Assembly (NCBI GenBank): GCA_963693365.1
Contig: CAVNZM010000011.1
Location: 3,534,001-3,598,000, forward strand
From: Amoebidium appalachense
Taxonomy: Eukaryota > Ichthyosporea
DNA: 64,000 nt
Direction of reading: 5' to 3'
Every line of letters starts with the position of its first letter. The first letter of the stretch is position 1. A program made the position numbers and the translations under genes. Of the stretch, positions 20,283 through 42,035 are shown in pieces. The notes under the pieces were generated by a model. It was not told the DNA's origin, made no database searches, and saw nothing but the letters and a program-made list of their open reading frames with translations.

Positions 20283-20447
20283 ATGAGCGAGGGACGAGCC
20301 GTCCCCTTGAAGGCTTTGAGCCAGCGAGCTACCCTTGTTCGGATCGACTTTCTAAAGGATTTTCTGTGGCACGACACGGGCTGCGACATCCTGTCGCTGC
20401 AGCTATACGAACCAGCAAAGAAAAATAGGCGGCAGCGTAGAGAATAA
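20283..20447 (+). CDS. Unknown 54-aa protein
   Basis: A short ORF, MSEGRAVPLKALSQ to KKNRRQRRE, with a basic C-terminus. It sits 11 bp downstream of the 114-aa ORF, in a different frame. It may be a separate product or the original C-terminus of that ORF separated by a frameshift. Confidence 0.4.
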   Translation: MSEGRAVPLKALSQRATLVRIDFLKDFLWHDTGCDILSLQLYEPAKKNRRQRRE

Positions 20448-20804
20448 GGCAGGTATCACGCAGTGCGTGTGTGTGTGCGACTGCGCCCCGGATGGTGCAG
20501 CACGCGTATATAAGCAGAGCCACCCACAAGGTGTCGTCCGAGCGCATGCTTGTGTGTGCGCGCAAAAATCTAATTAAATTTCGGAGAAATCATCCTATCT
20601 TACTCAGGGTAATCATTGTTACTCAGTACTCATTCTGAGTAACACAGACAAGTTTCCCCACTAGATGTTACTCACCCAAATACGGTAAAGGTTTCCTTTT
20701 ATGGTGAGTAGGATGAGTAGGATGAGTACGTACTCATCTACTATGGGCTACGGGTATACCTAAATCTCAATTCAAAAGGAAATTGGAACGTCTTGGGGAA
20801 GACT
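20448..20804. other. Non-coding stretch with GAGTA/TACTC motifs and an orphan TATA
   Basis: TATATAAG at 20507-20514 has no convincing ORF behind it. At 20600-20745 the words TACTCA and GAGTA recur in both orientations (AGTAGGATGAGTAGGATGAG). This could be a regulatory or replication region next to the tandem array. Confidence 0.4.
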
Positions 20805-21415
20805 CTACACGTGTGGTGTCTAAACGGCCTATAGGCATGCTCCGTGTGCAGGGGCACTAATCTCTACCATCTTCTGGTTGGTGCCAAGAGGCTGCCCTAC
20901 ACGTGTGGTGTCTAAACGGCCTATAGGCATGCTCCGTGTGCAGGGGCACTAATCTCTACCATCTTCTGGTTGGTGCCAAGAGGCTGCCCTACACGTGTGG
21001 TGTCTAAACGGCCTATAGGCATGCTCCGTGTGCAGGGGCACTAATCTCTACCATCTTCTGGTTGGTGCCAAGAGGCTGCCCTACACGTGTGGTGTCTAAA
21101 CGGCCTATAGGCATGCTCCGTGTGCAGGGGCACTAATCTCTACCATCTTCTGGTTGGTGCCAAGAGGCTGCCCTACACGTGTGGTGTCTAAACGGCCTAT
21201 AGGCATGCTCCGTGTGCAGGGGCACTAATCTCTACCATCTTCTGGTTGGTGCCAAGAGGCTGCCCTACACGTGTGGTGTCTAAACGGCCTATAGGCATGC
21301 TCCGTGTGCAGGGGCACTAATCTCTACCATCTTCTGGTTGGTGCCAAGAGGCTGCCCTACACGTGTGGTGTCTAAACGGCCTATAGGCATGCTCCGTGTG
21401 CAGGGGCACTAATTT
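20805..21415 (+). repeat. 92-bp tandem array, 6.6 near-identical copies
   Basis: Units start CTACACGTGTGGTGTC at 20805, 20897, 20989, 21081, 21173, 21265 and 21357. Each holds the palindrome ACACGTGT, GGCCTATAGG, and GGTTGGTGCCAAGAGGC. By eye the copies are essentially identical, implying recent expansion or homogenisation. No ORF runs through it. Confidence 0.95.
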
Positions 21416-21534
21416 GTGGTGCCTTCCTTTTTTGGTTAGATCTATACCCGGCCAATGGTTAGCAGCCCGGGTTTGTTTTCATCAAGCTTAGACGTGATAC
21501 TTTGCCAGTCATCAAAGCTGATTGAGTGACAATG

Positions 21535-21632
21535 GCCGTTGATTGGACAGATCTATCCCATTGAGCCAATCGGGTAGCAGATTGGCTTTGGCACCATTGC
21601 TGTAAGCTGCTTTGTACCGTGGCATATAAAAG
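21535..21632 (+). promoter_or_regulatory. Promoter of the TTPTAK-repeat gene
   Basis: TATAAAAG at 21625-21632 stands about 100 bp before the ATG. CCAAT boxes in both orientations (TGATTGG, GCCAATCGG, GATTGGC) lie at 21538-21588. Confidence 0.65.
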
Positions 21633-21730
21633 CAGCACACACGGTCACATTCACTCATTTCAACACTGACACTCAGTAGTAAAAGGCGACACACAACAAA
21701 CTTGTGTTTCAAACACTCACACTTTGAAAG

Positions 21731-22942
21731 ATGGATTCTTTGAAAGAGGAGCTTCAACAGCTGCAGAAGCGCTTTGATTTTCTGTACACGGACCATTCGT
21801 CTCGCTTAACGGCCCTGCACACCGACCTCATCAGCCTCCGCAGTCAAGTGACCAATGAGAATGCTGTGCGTACGGCCCAACCCCCCCAACCCCAGCCCTC
21901 TAATGTAGAGGCACGACTGAGGGCAGCCGAAGAGCAGATCAAGACCCTGCAGGCCGAGCTTGCCAGCCTGCAACGGGCTGCAGCACCCCGCCGGGATGAC
22001 CAGGTGGCCTATCAAAACTACATTTTCAGTGGCCCTCACAAGACTACCCCTGTCGCCAAGACCACCACTGTGACTGTCCCCACCCCTACCGCCAAGACTA
22101 CCAATGAGACCGACCCCACCCCTGCCGCCGAGACCACCCCTGCCTCCAAGACTGTCCCTGCCTCCAAGACTGTCCCTGCCTCCAAGACCACCCCTACCGC
22201 CAAGACCACCCCTACCGCCAAGACCACCCCTACCGCCAAGACCACCCCTACCGCCAAGACCACCCCTACCGCCAAGACCACCCCTACCGCCAAGACCACC
22301 CCTACCGCCAAGACCACCCCTGCCAAGACCACCCCTGCCGCTCAGCCCATACCCAAGCAGTCCAAGGCATCCGCCGGTGCAACCCCCCTCACGTCCAAAA
22401 CACCTGAGACTTCGTTGCGTGACCATATAATGATGGACCTCGATGCACAGCTAACTAGTGCGAGGGGGGAGCTCGAGAATGCTCGAGAGCGTGTCAAAGA
22501 GGCAAAGGCGGCTGAAGATGAAATTGCGGAGGCCGTGGCCCTTGCTGCTGTGGGTGCAGCCCAGAACACCATAAAAAGCATCCGAAGGAAGATTCTGCGA
22601 CGGGAGAAGAACTTGAAGGCATACACAGGTGGTAATGAGTCTGTCTCCTCACCTGCCTCACCCGCCAAGCGCTTCCATGGTCAAGGTGATTCGGACTCAG
22701 ATGAAGAGTTCAACCCAAGGCGGCTCAAACGACGGGCAAATCAGGTACTCGAGGGTATGACAGATGACGAATCTGCCTGTCTGATCGTGAGTCGGTCATG
22801 TATGACCGCAAGCCTGAACCCAAACATAAAGAAACTGAAGAAATTCCCTTCATTGATCTTGACCAGGAAGATTTTGACCCGTATGAGATGGACTAATTTG
22901 ATTGGTCGACTGGATGCCAATTCTCTTTTGATTTGTGTTTGA
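21731..22942 (+). CDS. Coiled-coil protein with Thr-Pro-Lys repeats, 3' frameshift
   Basis: 403 residues as read. Residues 1-90 are a coiled coil (MDSLKEELQQLQKRFDFLY). Residues about 103-205 are a low-complexity linker with eight or more TTPTAK hexapeptides (an 18-bp repeat at about 22185-22322), likely extended and possibly O-glycosylated or DNA-wrapping. A second charged helix (about 225-300) and an acidic/basic tail follow. From about 22770 the frame becomes unlike the rest. The +1-shifted frame stays open and acidic to a stop at about 22895, with DLDQEDFDPYEMD at its end. A one-base deletion or a sequencing error at about 22770 is likely. Structural or scaffold role inferred only. TATA and CCAAT promoter upstream. 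Confidence 0.7.
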   Translation: MDSLKEELQQLQKRFDFLYTDHSSRLTALHTDLISLRSQVTNENAVRTAQPPQPQPSNVEARLRAAEEQIKTLQAELASLQRAAAPRRDDQVAYQNYIFSGPHKTTPVAKTTTVTVPTPTAKTTNETDPTPAAETTPASKTVPASKTVPASKTTPTAKTTPTAKTTPTAKTTPTAKTTPTAKTTPTAKTTPTAKTTPAKTTPAAQPIPKQSKASAGATPLTSKTPETSLRDHIMMDLDAQLTSARGELENARERVKEAKAAEDEIAEAVALAAVGAAQNTIKSIRRKILRREKNLKAYTGGNESVSSPASPAKRFHGQGDSDSDEEFNPRRLKRRANQVLEGMTDDESACLIVSRSCMTASLNPNIKKLKKFPSLILTRKILTRMRWTNLIGRLDANSLLICV

Positions 22943-23102
22943 ATTGATCGGTCTTGATTTAATTTGTTTCTATTCTCGTTAAGTTTGTATTTTAGTTTGT
23001 ATTTGAATATGCTCGGTCCAAGTTGATTTGTTTCCTTGTAATCTGACTAGACTATCATGAATGATTGTATAGAAACATGTTGTGTTCTACACAACAAATA
23101 AT
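22943..23102. other. 3' flank of the TTPTAK gene
   Basis: AT-rich, with repeated TTTGTATTT and TTGATTTG words and AATAATAAA at the edge of the right inverted repeat. No gene. Confidence 0.5.
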
Positions 23103-23694
23103 AAAAAAAAACCCCCACCATGGTTCCACGTGTCTCGCTGTCTCCCCCCAGCCCCCTCTCCCCCCACCACCCCGGCCCCCCAGCCCCCCTGCTGCCCGGA
23201 ACCAGGCCCCCAGTGGTGGCATTGCTTGCCCCACACCCCCCCACCCTCCTGTGCACGTGCGCCACCCCGGCCCCCCATCCCCCCCTGCTGCCGGAACCAC
23301 GGCCCCCCAGTGGTGCCATGGTTCCCCCACCCCCTCCCACCCTCCTGTGCACGTGCGCCACCCCCAGCCTCCCCTGCTCCTATGCCCCCCCTGCTGCCGG
23401 AACCACGCCCCCCCAGTGGTGGCAGCCAGTGTCTTACATGCTATTCTATTATGTGGCCACATGGCCAGATTGTTTTGACTCCAGGTGAATCGTGTGATAA
23501 AATTTATCCACCCCTTTTTACAAACGTAAATCGATCTGGCCATGTGGCCATGTGGCCAGACACTGGTCTGTAATCAGTAAAGATCATTGGCTCTAATAAA
23601 ATTGTGTAAACCCCTGGCTCTATCTACCACTGGGGATAAAAAAATCTCACGTAAGAATAATCGGGAACGTGACAGGGTGCTCGCATCGGGCAAT
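23103..23694 (-). repeat. Right long inverted repeat (about 592 bp)
   Basis: Reverse complement of 12344-12979, ending CGCATCGGGCAAT. It keeps the TGGCCACATGG palindromes and the minisatellite, with fewer G-tract bases than the left arm. Long open frames across it on either strand are repeat translations. Confidence 0.9.
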
Positions 23695-24289
23695 GATCCC
23701 GCCCGCAGGGAAATCCCATCGGCACCGTACATATGCATGTTATTGAATTCAGTCAGTTTGCTATTGTCGTATTAAACAAACCTTTTATGGGAGTTTCATA
23801 TCTCCATATATTTATAATATAGTGATGCTAAGGTCAAGCTAGTCATCCACAACATGATGCATGACTAAATATAATCAAGTATAATAATGCATGGGTACCG
23901 GTGCGTGTGTACCACGGCACAGAGGGCCGGTAGCGCCTTCAATGATGATCATCATGACCACAAGGCCTAATGGTTTGTGCACAACACCATACTGATATGG
24001 TGTAGCCCCAATGCACCTGAATGAGCAACTCTCGAACATAGACTACTGTACCAAGGCCTCCCTAACTAACTACCGTTTCCCGTCTAATAATAATTGCAAA
24101 GAGCATCCATGTTCTTTTCAAGTAACAACGTGCATATGATGCGTGGATTTGTTCAAGTTAATATCCGGCCGGACAACGTTCACAATATCAAGGTAAACGG
24201 CACGTACACACGCGCCATTACTCTTGCATACAGAACCCTTCATACATGAAACCATGAATACCCGGCCTAAGTGCGTTGCCAGCTGCCAG

Positions 24290-24290
<1 letters not shown>
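23695..24290. other. Island right flank, no gene seen
   Basis: Moderately AT-rich, without poly-C or (CA)n, so still island-like in texture. ACCAAGGCCTCC at about 24053 repeats part of the hairpin at 11891. Host repeats resume abruptly at 24292 with a poly-C tract. Confidence 0.5.
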
Positions 24291-24331
<41 letters not shown>

Positions 24332-24461
24332 ACCCACCTACCCACTCACCCACCCACCACCACCACCACACACACACACACACACGCACACGCACACACA
24401 TACACACACACACACACACACAAACACACACACGTGTACACACACGCGCGCGCGCGCACAT

Positions 24462-24506
<45 letters not shown>

Positions 24507-24680
24507 TACACACACACACACACACAAGCACACAGTCCCGGCCCACACACTTCTTTGCTGGCGAACTTGAATCGTGAACTCACGAACGTACATCACTGGA
24601 ATCCCCAAAACAATTCTTCATCAGGATCTCGTCTTCTTTCTCATTTTCTTTCTTCTCTCTCACCGGCTCTCTCTCTTCTC

Positions 24681-24719
<39 letters not shown>

Positions 24720-24748
24720 TCTCTCTTTCTCCCTCCCCGCCCCCCCCC

Positions 24749-24779
<31 letters not shown>

Positions 24780-24942
24780 CCTCCCCGCCCCCCCACCCCC
24801 CTCTCCCTCCATGCCTCCCTCCCTCCCTCCCTCCATGCCTCCCTCCCTCTCTCCCCGTCGGAGTTCCCCCCCCCTTCTCTCTCTTCTCTCTCTCTCTCTC
24901 TCTTCCCCCCCCCCTCCCCCCCGGCCGCCGCCCCGTTTCTCT

Positions 24943-25004
<62 letters not shown>

Positions 25005-25232
25005 ACGTTCCTTTTTTTTTTTTTTTTTTTTTTTTGTGGGGGGGGGAGGGAAGGGGGGGGGGGGGGGGGGGAGAGGGGAGGAACCAACACCCGACAGCAG
25101 TATTGTTTTAAATTAAGTATGTATTTTAAAAAAATTCGCCTAATTTTTTTAAAAAAACTCACAGCTTATCCAATAGTTGCGAACAGAACGTCAGTCACGT
25201 ACAGATATGTACGACGGGTGTTCCTTGTTCGT

Positions 25233-25274
<42 letters not shown>

Positions 25275-25387
25275 GGGGCAAGAGGGACAGTGAAAGAGAG
25301 TGTGAAGAACGGGTGCACTGTTGTGTGAAGGGGGGAGGGGAGAGTAAAAGTGAGCCAATGAAATAATTTTTTATTGTTAATTTTAAA
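24291..25387. repeat. Intergenic poly-C, (CA)n, (CT)n and T/G tracts
   Basis: Poly-C at 24292-24330, (CA)n at 24366-24530, pyrimidine repeats at 24650-25010, then poly-T and poly-G. It separates the island from the UBX gene's 3' end. No gene. Confidence 0.85.
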
Positions 25388-29494
<4,107 letters not shown>

Positions 29495-30571
29495 GTTCGA
29501 TGTTCCCCTTTGGTCACCTGGGCAAGGTGTGTCTATCCAGGATGCACAGAAGATGGGAAATGTCAAGGGAAGTTTATTACGTCTTCTGATCAGAGTAACT
29601 GGGGAAAAACTGATGAATTTTGTGAACTAAGAAAGTCGGGCACTATCGGATCTTTTGAAACGAGAAAAGCCAGGCCATTGAGATCTTGGTGTCTTAGAAT
29701 TTACTCTTTGGGATGGTGGCGCGTCAAAGCAAGAATAAAAAAAAAGTACCAATTCTTAGTAGCCCGGTTGTTTATTCGACGCCTTGATTGCAATAGTTAT
29801 CATTTAATGGCTTCATATTATTTGCAATTGGAGAAAATGCACTCATTCGTCAAGTTGGTGTCAGGAAAACTCACAGTGGTGCTCTTGCTTTTGCTGCCAT
29901 TGTAGTCAAACTCTGCAGCTGGGACGAGTCCATCTAAGAGAGGAATTTCAGGAATGCACATTGGATTGCGTAACAACATTCAAACACCGCATTCGATTGG
30001 TTCTCTCCATTCCTTTCACTTTTAAACCTTCCAGCTCACCAGTCCACCAATCAAAACAAATTACTAAACCCCTTTTTGTCCCACAATCAAACGCACTTTC
30101 ATGTTTGGTGACCCGCTTTTTTGCCCCCTCTTCGTGGGTACTAACTCACGAAATGTTACGCGCTCTTTCAACTCCTATGCCTCTCTTTGTGGCTGTGTGG
30201 TTCCCTATGGGGCGCCAGAGAGCGCAGCTCCAAAACGTTACCTGGCCGCTCTACCAGCGACATGGTTTCACCTAGGGCTGCTATATTTTGTTTGAAATAA
30301 ATTGCTGAAACATTGTCTGCGTAGCGGAACGGGGAGGGAATACGAGTTTGTGATTAGTGTGAACGGCGGGCGGTGAGAATACGGAAATAATGAATGTAGG
30401 GAGGGGATACAGCACGTATTGTTGCATGATTCACAAATTGGGCCAGGATTTCGTAATTGTTAACCTTCGTTCTGCTCTCATGATGGTGCTAGCGGCCGTA
30501 TGGGTGTGTGTATACTTAATCCAGTGCGTGAATTCTGTTGATATATGATGGGGGCAAGAGGGAAGACATAT

Positions 30572-30630
<59 letters not shown>

Positions 30631-30928
30631 ATGTAACAAGTGGACTTGTGACTGTTACTGATAGGAATAGTTGACATTAATACTCAACAAGAGTGATGTA
30701 AAGGCCTATAAAGAGCTCTGCGGTCCACATCTTTCATATTTACATAGCAGGGCTGTTTTCTCTAATAGTTAGTACCACGAGAATATCTAATCCAGAATAA
30801 ATAATATTTTGCAGCAGACACTCCGAGCGTTCGACACCTGTGTTAAATACAGTTTCTGGGAACACTTTTATAAAGTGTGTGGTGGAGACGGAAATGTGCA
30901 AACACACCAACATAGCAGATATACATAA

Positions 30929-30977
<49 letters not shown>

Positions 30978-31030
30978 TTCCCCCGGGTAAAATCCAAACT
31001 ACGGAGCAGAATACGGGTTACATCTTAACA
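29495..31030. other. Intergenic between the UBX promoter and the JmjC 3' end
   Basis: No convincing gene. An ATG-led segment at 29933-29875 on the minus strand ends in a perfect GTGAGT donor and may be a leader exon of the UBX gene. CCAATC boxes occur at 29995 and 30048. A 57-bp poly-G tract stands at 30573-30629 and poly-C at 30931-30977. Confidence 0.5.
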
Positions 31031-38854
<7,824 letters not shown>

Positions 38855-39628
38855 ATTGGTATTGGTTAATATGCACGTTTCTAACAACTCAAGAGGAAAT
38901 GAAAACTGAGATTGTCTCGGCGAACTTGCTCGAAGCTTACCCTATACCTTCTACTCTGAGGTCTTACTCTTCTTCGGCTGTCACCTACTGAGGTGACTCG
39001 TATTTTTCCTTACACACACAGCGAACACTGGACTCTCGGGACCGTAGAGCCGCCGCGAGAGAAAGCATGCACGCGGTCGCGAGAGTGTACGAACGGCAAG
39101 TTCAAAGCAGCCCAGGCACCGTCAGTACCTGCCAGCTTCTTCGGTGGCCGGAATCGTGTTTTTTTTTTTTTGAGGCAAATGAAATAGATCTTGAATAGAT
39201 TCTATAGAATCTATATTTGGCTAAGCAGCGCGGAGCATGATTCGCTCCCTGGAGCATTCCATTCATATTTCATTGTTGAACGGCGCCGGCGCCGGATGGG
39301 CCCTCCTACGTGCAAGCCCCATGGTGCACCTGCCCAACGATGGCAACCTTGCTGAGTTTTAGAAGCAATATTTCTGAGCAAAAATCACACTGAATACATC
39401 CATTTATAGGCTCACTACACGTATGCCCACGGAGGCGACCATCCCCTTCTCTCGTTCCTGCCACGTTGCAAGCGCCAACCTGCCGTGCGAACACGCGTAC
39501 GTGCACGCGTGCATCCCACGCGTGTGCACTGTTGGTGGACAAATGCGCATCTGGGACTGCATGCCAATCATTGTAATTGATTACCACACCCATAGCGGAC
39601 ATGGCTGAAGACGTCCGTAACCTAGCCA

Positions 39629-39680
<52 letters not shown>

Positions 39681-39817
39681 GCCGAAAGAAGAAAAAAGAA
39701 AAAAAAGGAAAAAAAAAAAAAAAAGAAAAAACCTTGCACGCACAGACATAGGTTGTGGGGGGGAAGGGGCGGGAGGGAGGGGGGGCTTCATAGCGGAATA
39801 TCACGTTTGATTGACTT

Positions 39818-39848
<31 letters not shown>

Positions 39849-39924
39849 GGGTGTGGGTGGGTGGGTGCGAGTTTGTGTTCGTGTGTGTGTATGGGTGGTT
39901 GGGTGGTGGGTGCGGCGGCGGCTG

Positions 39925-39988
<64 letters not shown>

Positions 39989-40120
39989 GGGGGAAGGCAA
40001 GAGTGGGGGGGAGGGGGGGGAGGATGCGTGGACTGGCAGGTGAGTAGAGAAGCAGAAAAGTAGTGATATTGTTTTTTGCTCGGGAAGTTGCTAAAGCCAG
40101 GGAGTGGTGCGAAAAAAACG
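38855..40120. other. Divergent intergenic region between the JmjC and C2H2 genes
   Basis: Shared upstream region of two divergently transcribed genes. It contains poly-C at 39631-39678 and poly-G at 39927-39987, and a palindromic AT stretch at 39185-39215 (TAGATTCTATAGAATCTA). No gene seen. Confidence 0.6.
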
Positions 40121-40771
40121 ATGAAGCCGAAAGAAAACGGAGCAACACCGAGGAACGAACGTAACACTGCGAAAATCACCTAAGGCAACTGATCATCGGC
40201 AAAAGAGTGTGAAAAAACAGGTGTTGGGAAAAGGTACGAATGCAATTTCGGCTGTGGTTTTGTGACTGATTATTTTTCGACCATAAAAAGGCACCTGCGA
40301 ACCCACACCGGTGAAAGGCCTTTTCGATGCACACAGCCTGGCTGTGGTGCACGGTTTGCACAGCAAAGTACACTTAAGGGCCATATTCGCATGCATACCG
40401 GGGAGAAACCCTTCACGTGCAAATATGAAGGGTGTTCCTTCAGCTCTGCACGTCAATACAATATGAGAGTGCATCAGGGGATGCACACAGGGGTTAAGCC
40501 TCACCAGTGCACCTATCCTGGATGCAGTGCAGCTTTTCTACGAAAGATTGAGTTGACACACCACGAGCGAACACACACGGGGGAGAGGCCATACACGTGC
40601 CCATATTCAGAGTGCTCGGCATCGTTCGCAAGGAAATTCACCCTCAATGAACACCTCCGGACACACACAGGGGAGAAGCCGTATGAGTGCACCATGGATG
40701 GATGTGCCAGAAGGTTTCTAACTTCTTTTAACCTGGCCAGGCATAAGGAACATTACTCTCAAATCTCATAA
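40121..40771 (+). CDS. Six-finger C2H2 zinc-finger protein (TFIIIA-like spacing)
   Basis: Exon 1 is 40121-40160 and exon 2 is 40221-40771, joined by a 60-bp GT-AG intron, for 196 residues. The two-exon model is inferred because exon 2 has no in-frame ATG after a stop at 40190, and the junction gives NERVGKRYECNFGC in phase. Six C2H2 fingers run from residue 21 to the end, most with C-x4-C and TGE(R/K)P linkers: CNFGC...H...H, CTQPGC, CKYEGC, CTYPGC, CPYSEC and CTMDGC. The tandem linkers indicate sequence-specific DNA binding; TFIIIA or ZNF143 types also bind RNA. There is no other domain, so it is all fingers. It is divergent from the JmjC gene. Confidence 0.88.
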
Positions 40772-41340
40772 GACGAGATGGTGTGCTGCATAAAATTGTG
40801 TTTGGGGAGAAAGGGAGTGAATCGAAGTTATTGGAATTTGATGGCTTGTTGGCTGTTTACGTAGTGACTGTCCGAATACACGAACAGCCATAGGTTCACG
40901 GGTGGGTGTACATAATGAGGGATTTATGGCGTGTTCCTCGTGGAGGCTGCAATACAGAACTGAAGCTCAGAGTATATGCTTATATGGGTGTGGTTTGTCG
41001 CACTGAGGTTGTGTAAATTTTTCTGCAGTCTGTAACACATGGCTTGGGACAATGTACACATGCACCATCTAAAATATGGGTGCCATAGTTCACAATTTGG
41101 GTTCGGATATTTTTTTCACTGTGTGTAGTTCGTATCGCTCACAAATTTTCAATGGCTGAGGTTACGATTTCCATATGAGTTCGAATATCTACTTGGATAC
41201 AAGATAACCCGTGTATTGATGTTCTTGGTTTTTTGCCCCCGCTCCGCCCCCCTCCCCCCCTCCCCCCCCCCCCCCCCCCCCCCCCCCCACCCCCCTTCCT
41301 ACCCCCCGGGCGTCTAATTCAGACCCTCATCAAAGTTTAA
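40772..41340. other. 3' flank of the C2H2 gene
   Basis: Unique AT-rich sequence to 41230, then poly-C at 41262-41288. No gene seen. Confidence 0.5.
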
Positions 41341-41396
41341 CACACGAACACACACACGCGCGTGCACACACACACACACACACACACACACGTCTC

Positions 41397-41479
<83 letters not shown>

Positions 41480-41483
<4 letters not shown>

Positions 41484-41536
41484 TGCCAGTGACACACACC
41501 ACTGCCACCACCATAGCGCAACACTAAGTACCCCCC

Positions 41537-41567
<31 letters not shown>

Positions 41568-41658
41568 AAAAAAAAAGTTTCCTGGGGTTTTCATCTCATC
41601 TATCTTAGGTACTTTTTAAATTTTGTGGTAGCTCAGGTGGATATTCACCAACCCTGAA

Positions 41659-41690
<32 letters not shown>

Positions 41691-41902
41691 ACCTTCCCCA
41701 CTCCCCCACTCCCCTCTCCACCCCCCCCTCCCCCTCCTCCCCCCTCCCCTCCCTCCCCCTCCCCCCCCCCCTTCTCATCCGCCCTCCTCCCCCCCCCTCC
41801 CCCCCCCCCCCCCCCCCCAATAAAAAAAAAAAGAAAGAAAAACGATGGTTTCTCTTCTTGTTGCCGGTTTGTATGTAGGTGTGTGTATGCGTGTGTGTGT
41901 TG

Positions 41903-41935
<33 letters not shown>

Positions 41936-42003
41936 GGGGGGGGGGGGGGGGGACTTGAGTTGTTCCACTGGGGGGAAGGCCTCCTTTGGCCCAACCTACC
42001 ACC

Positions 42004-42035
<32 letters not shown>

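Larger units (their letters stand above)
12344..23694. mobile_element. 11.35-kb inverted-repeat-bounded island element
   Basis: Two arms of about 600 bp in opposite orientation (12344-12979 and 23103-23694) enclose 10.1 kb with about ten compact ORFs on both strands. Host-style poly-C and (CA)n tracts are absent from the interior. Promoters share TATA and CCAAT boxes. No transposase, integrase, polymerase or capsid gene is recognisable, and no target duplication is evident. Options are a degenerate large DNA virus segment, a cargo-bearing DNA transposon, or two insertions of one repeat flanking a locus. Confidence 0.6.

Noticed and set aside
22036-22430. Pro/Arg and Gly/Leu repeat ORFs opposite or out of frame with the TTPTAK gene
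   Set aside because: They are other frames of the same 18-bp repeat.
10300-24290. Retrovirus or LTR retrotransposon reading of the island
   Set aside because: The flanking repeats are inverted, not direct. I see no reverse transcriptase, protease, integrase, primer-binding site or polypurine tract.
29510-29905. 131-codon plus-strand ORF over the UBX gene's first exon
   Set aside because: Antisense to a supported exon. The remainder has no recognisable domain.
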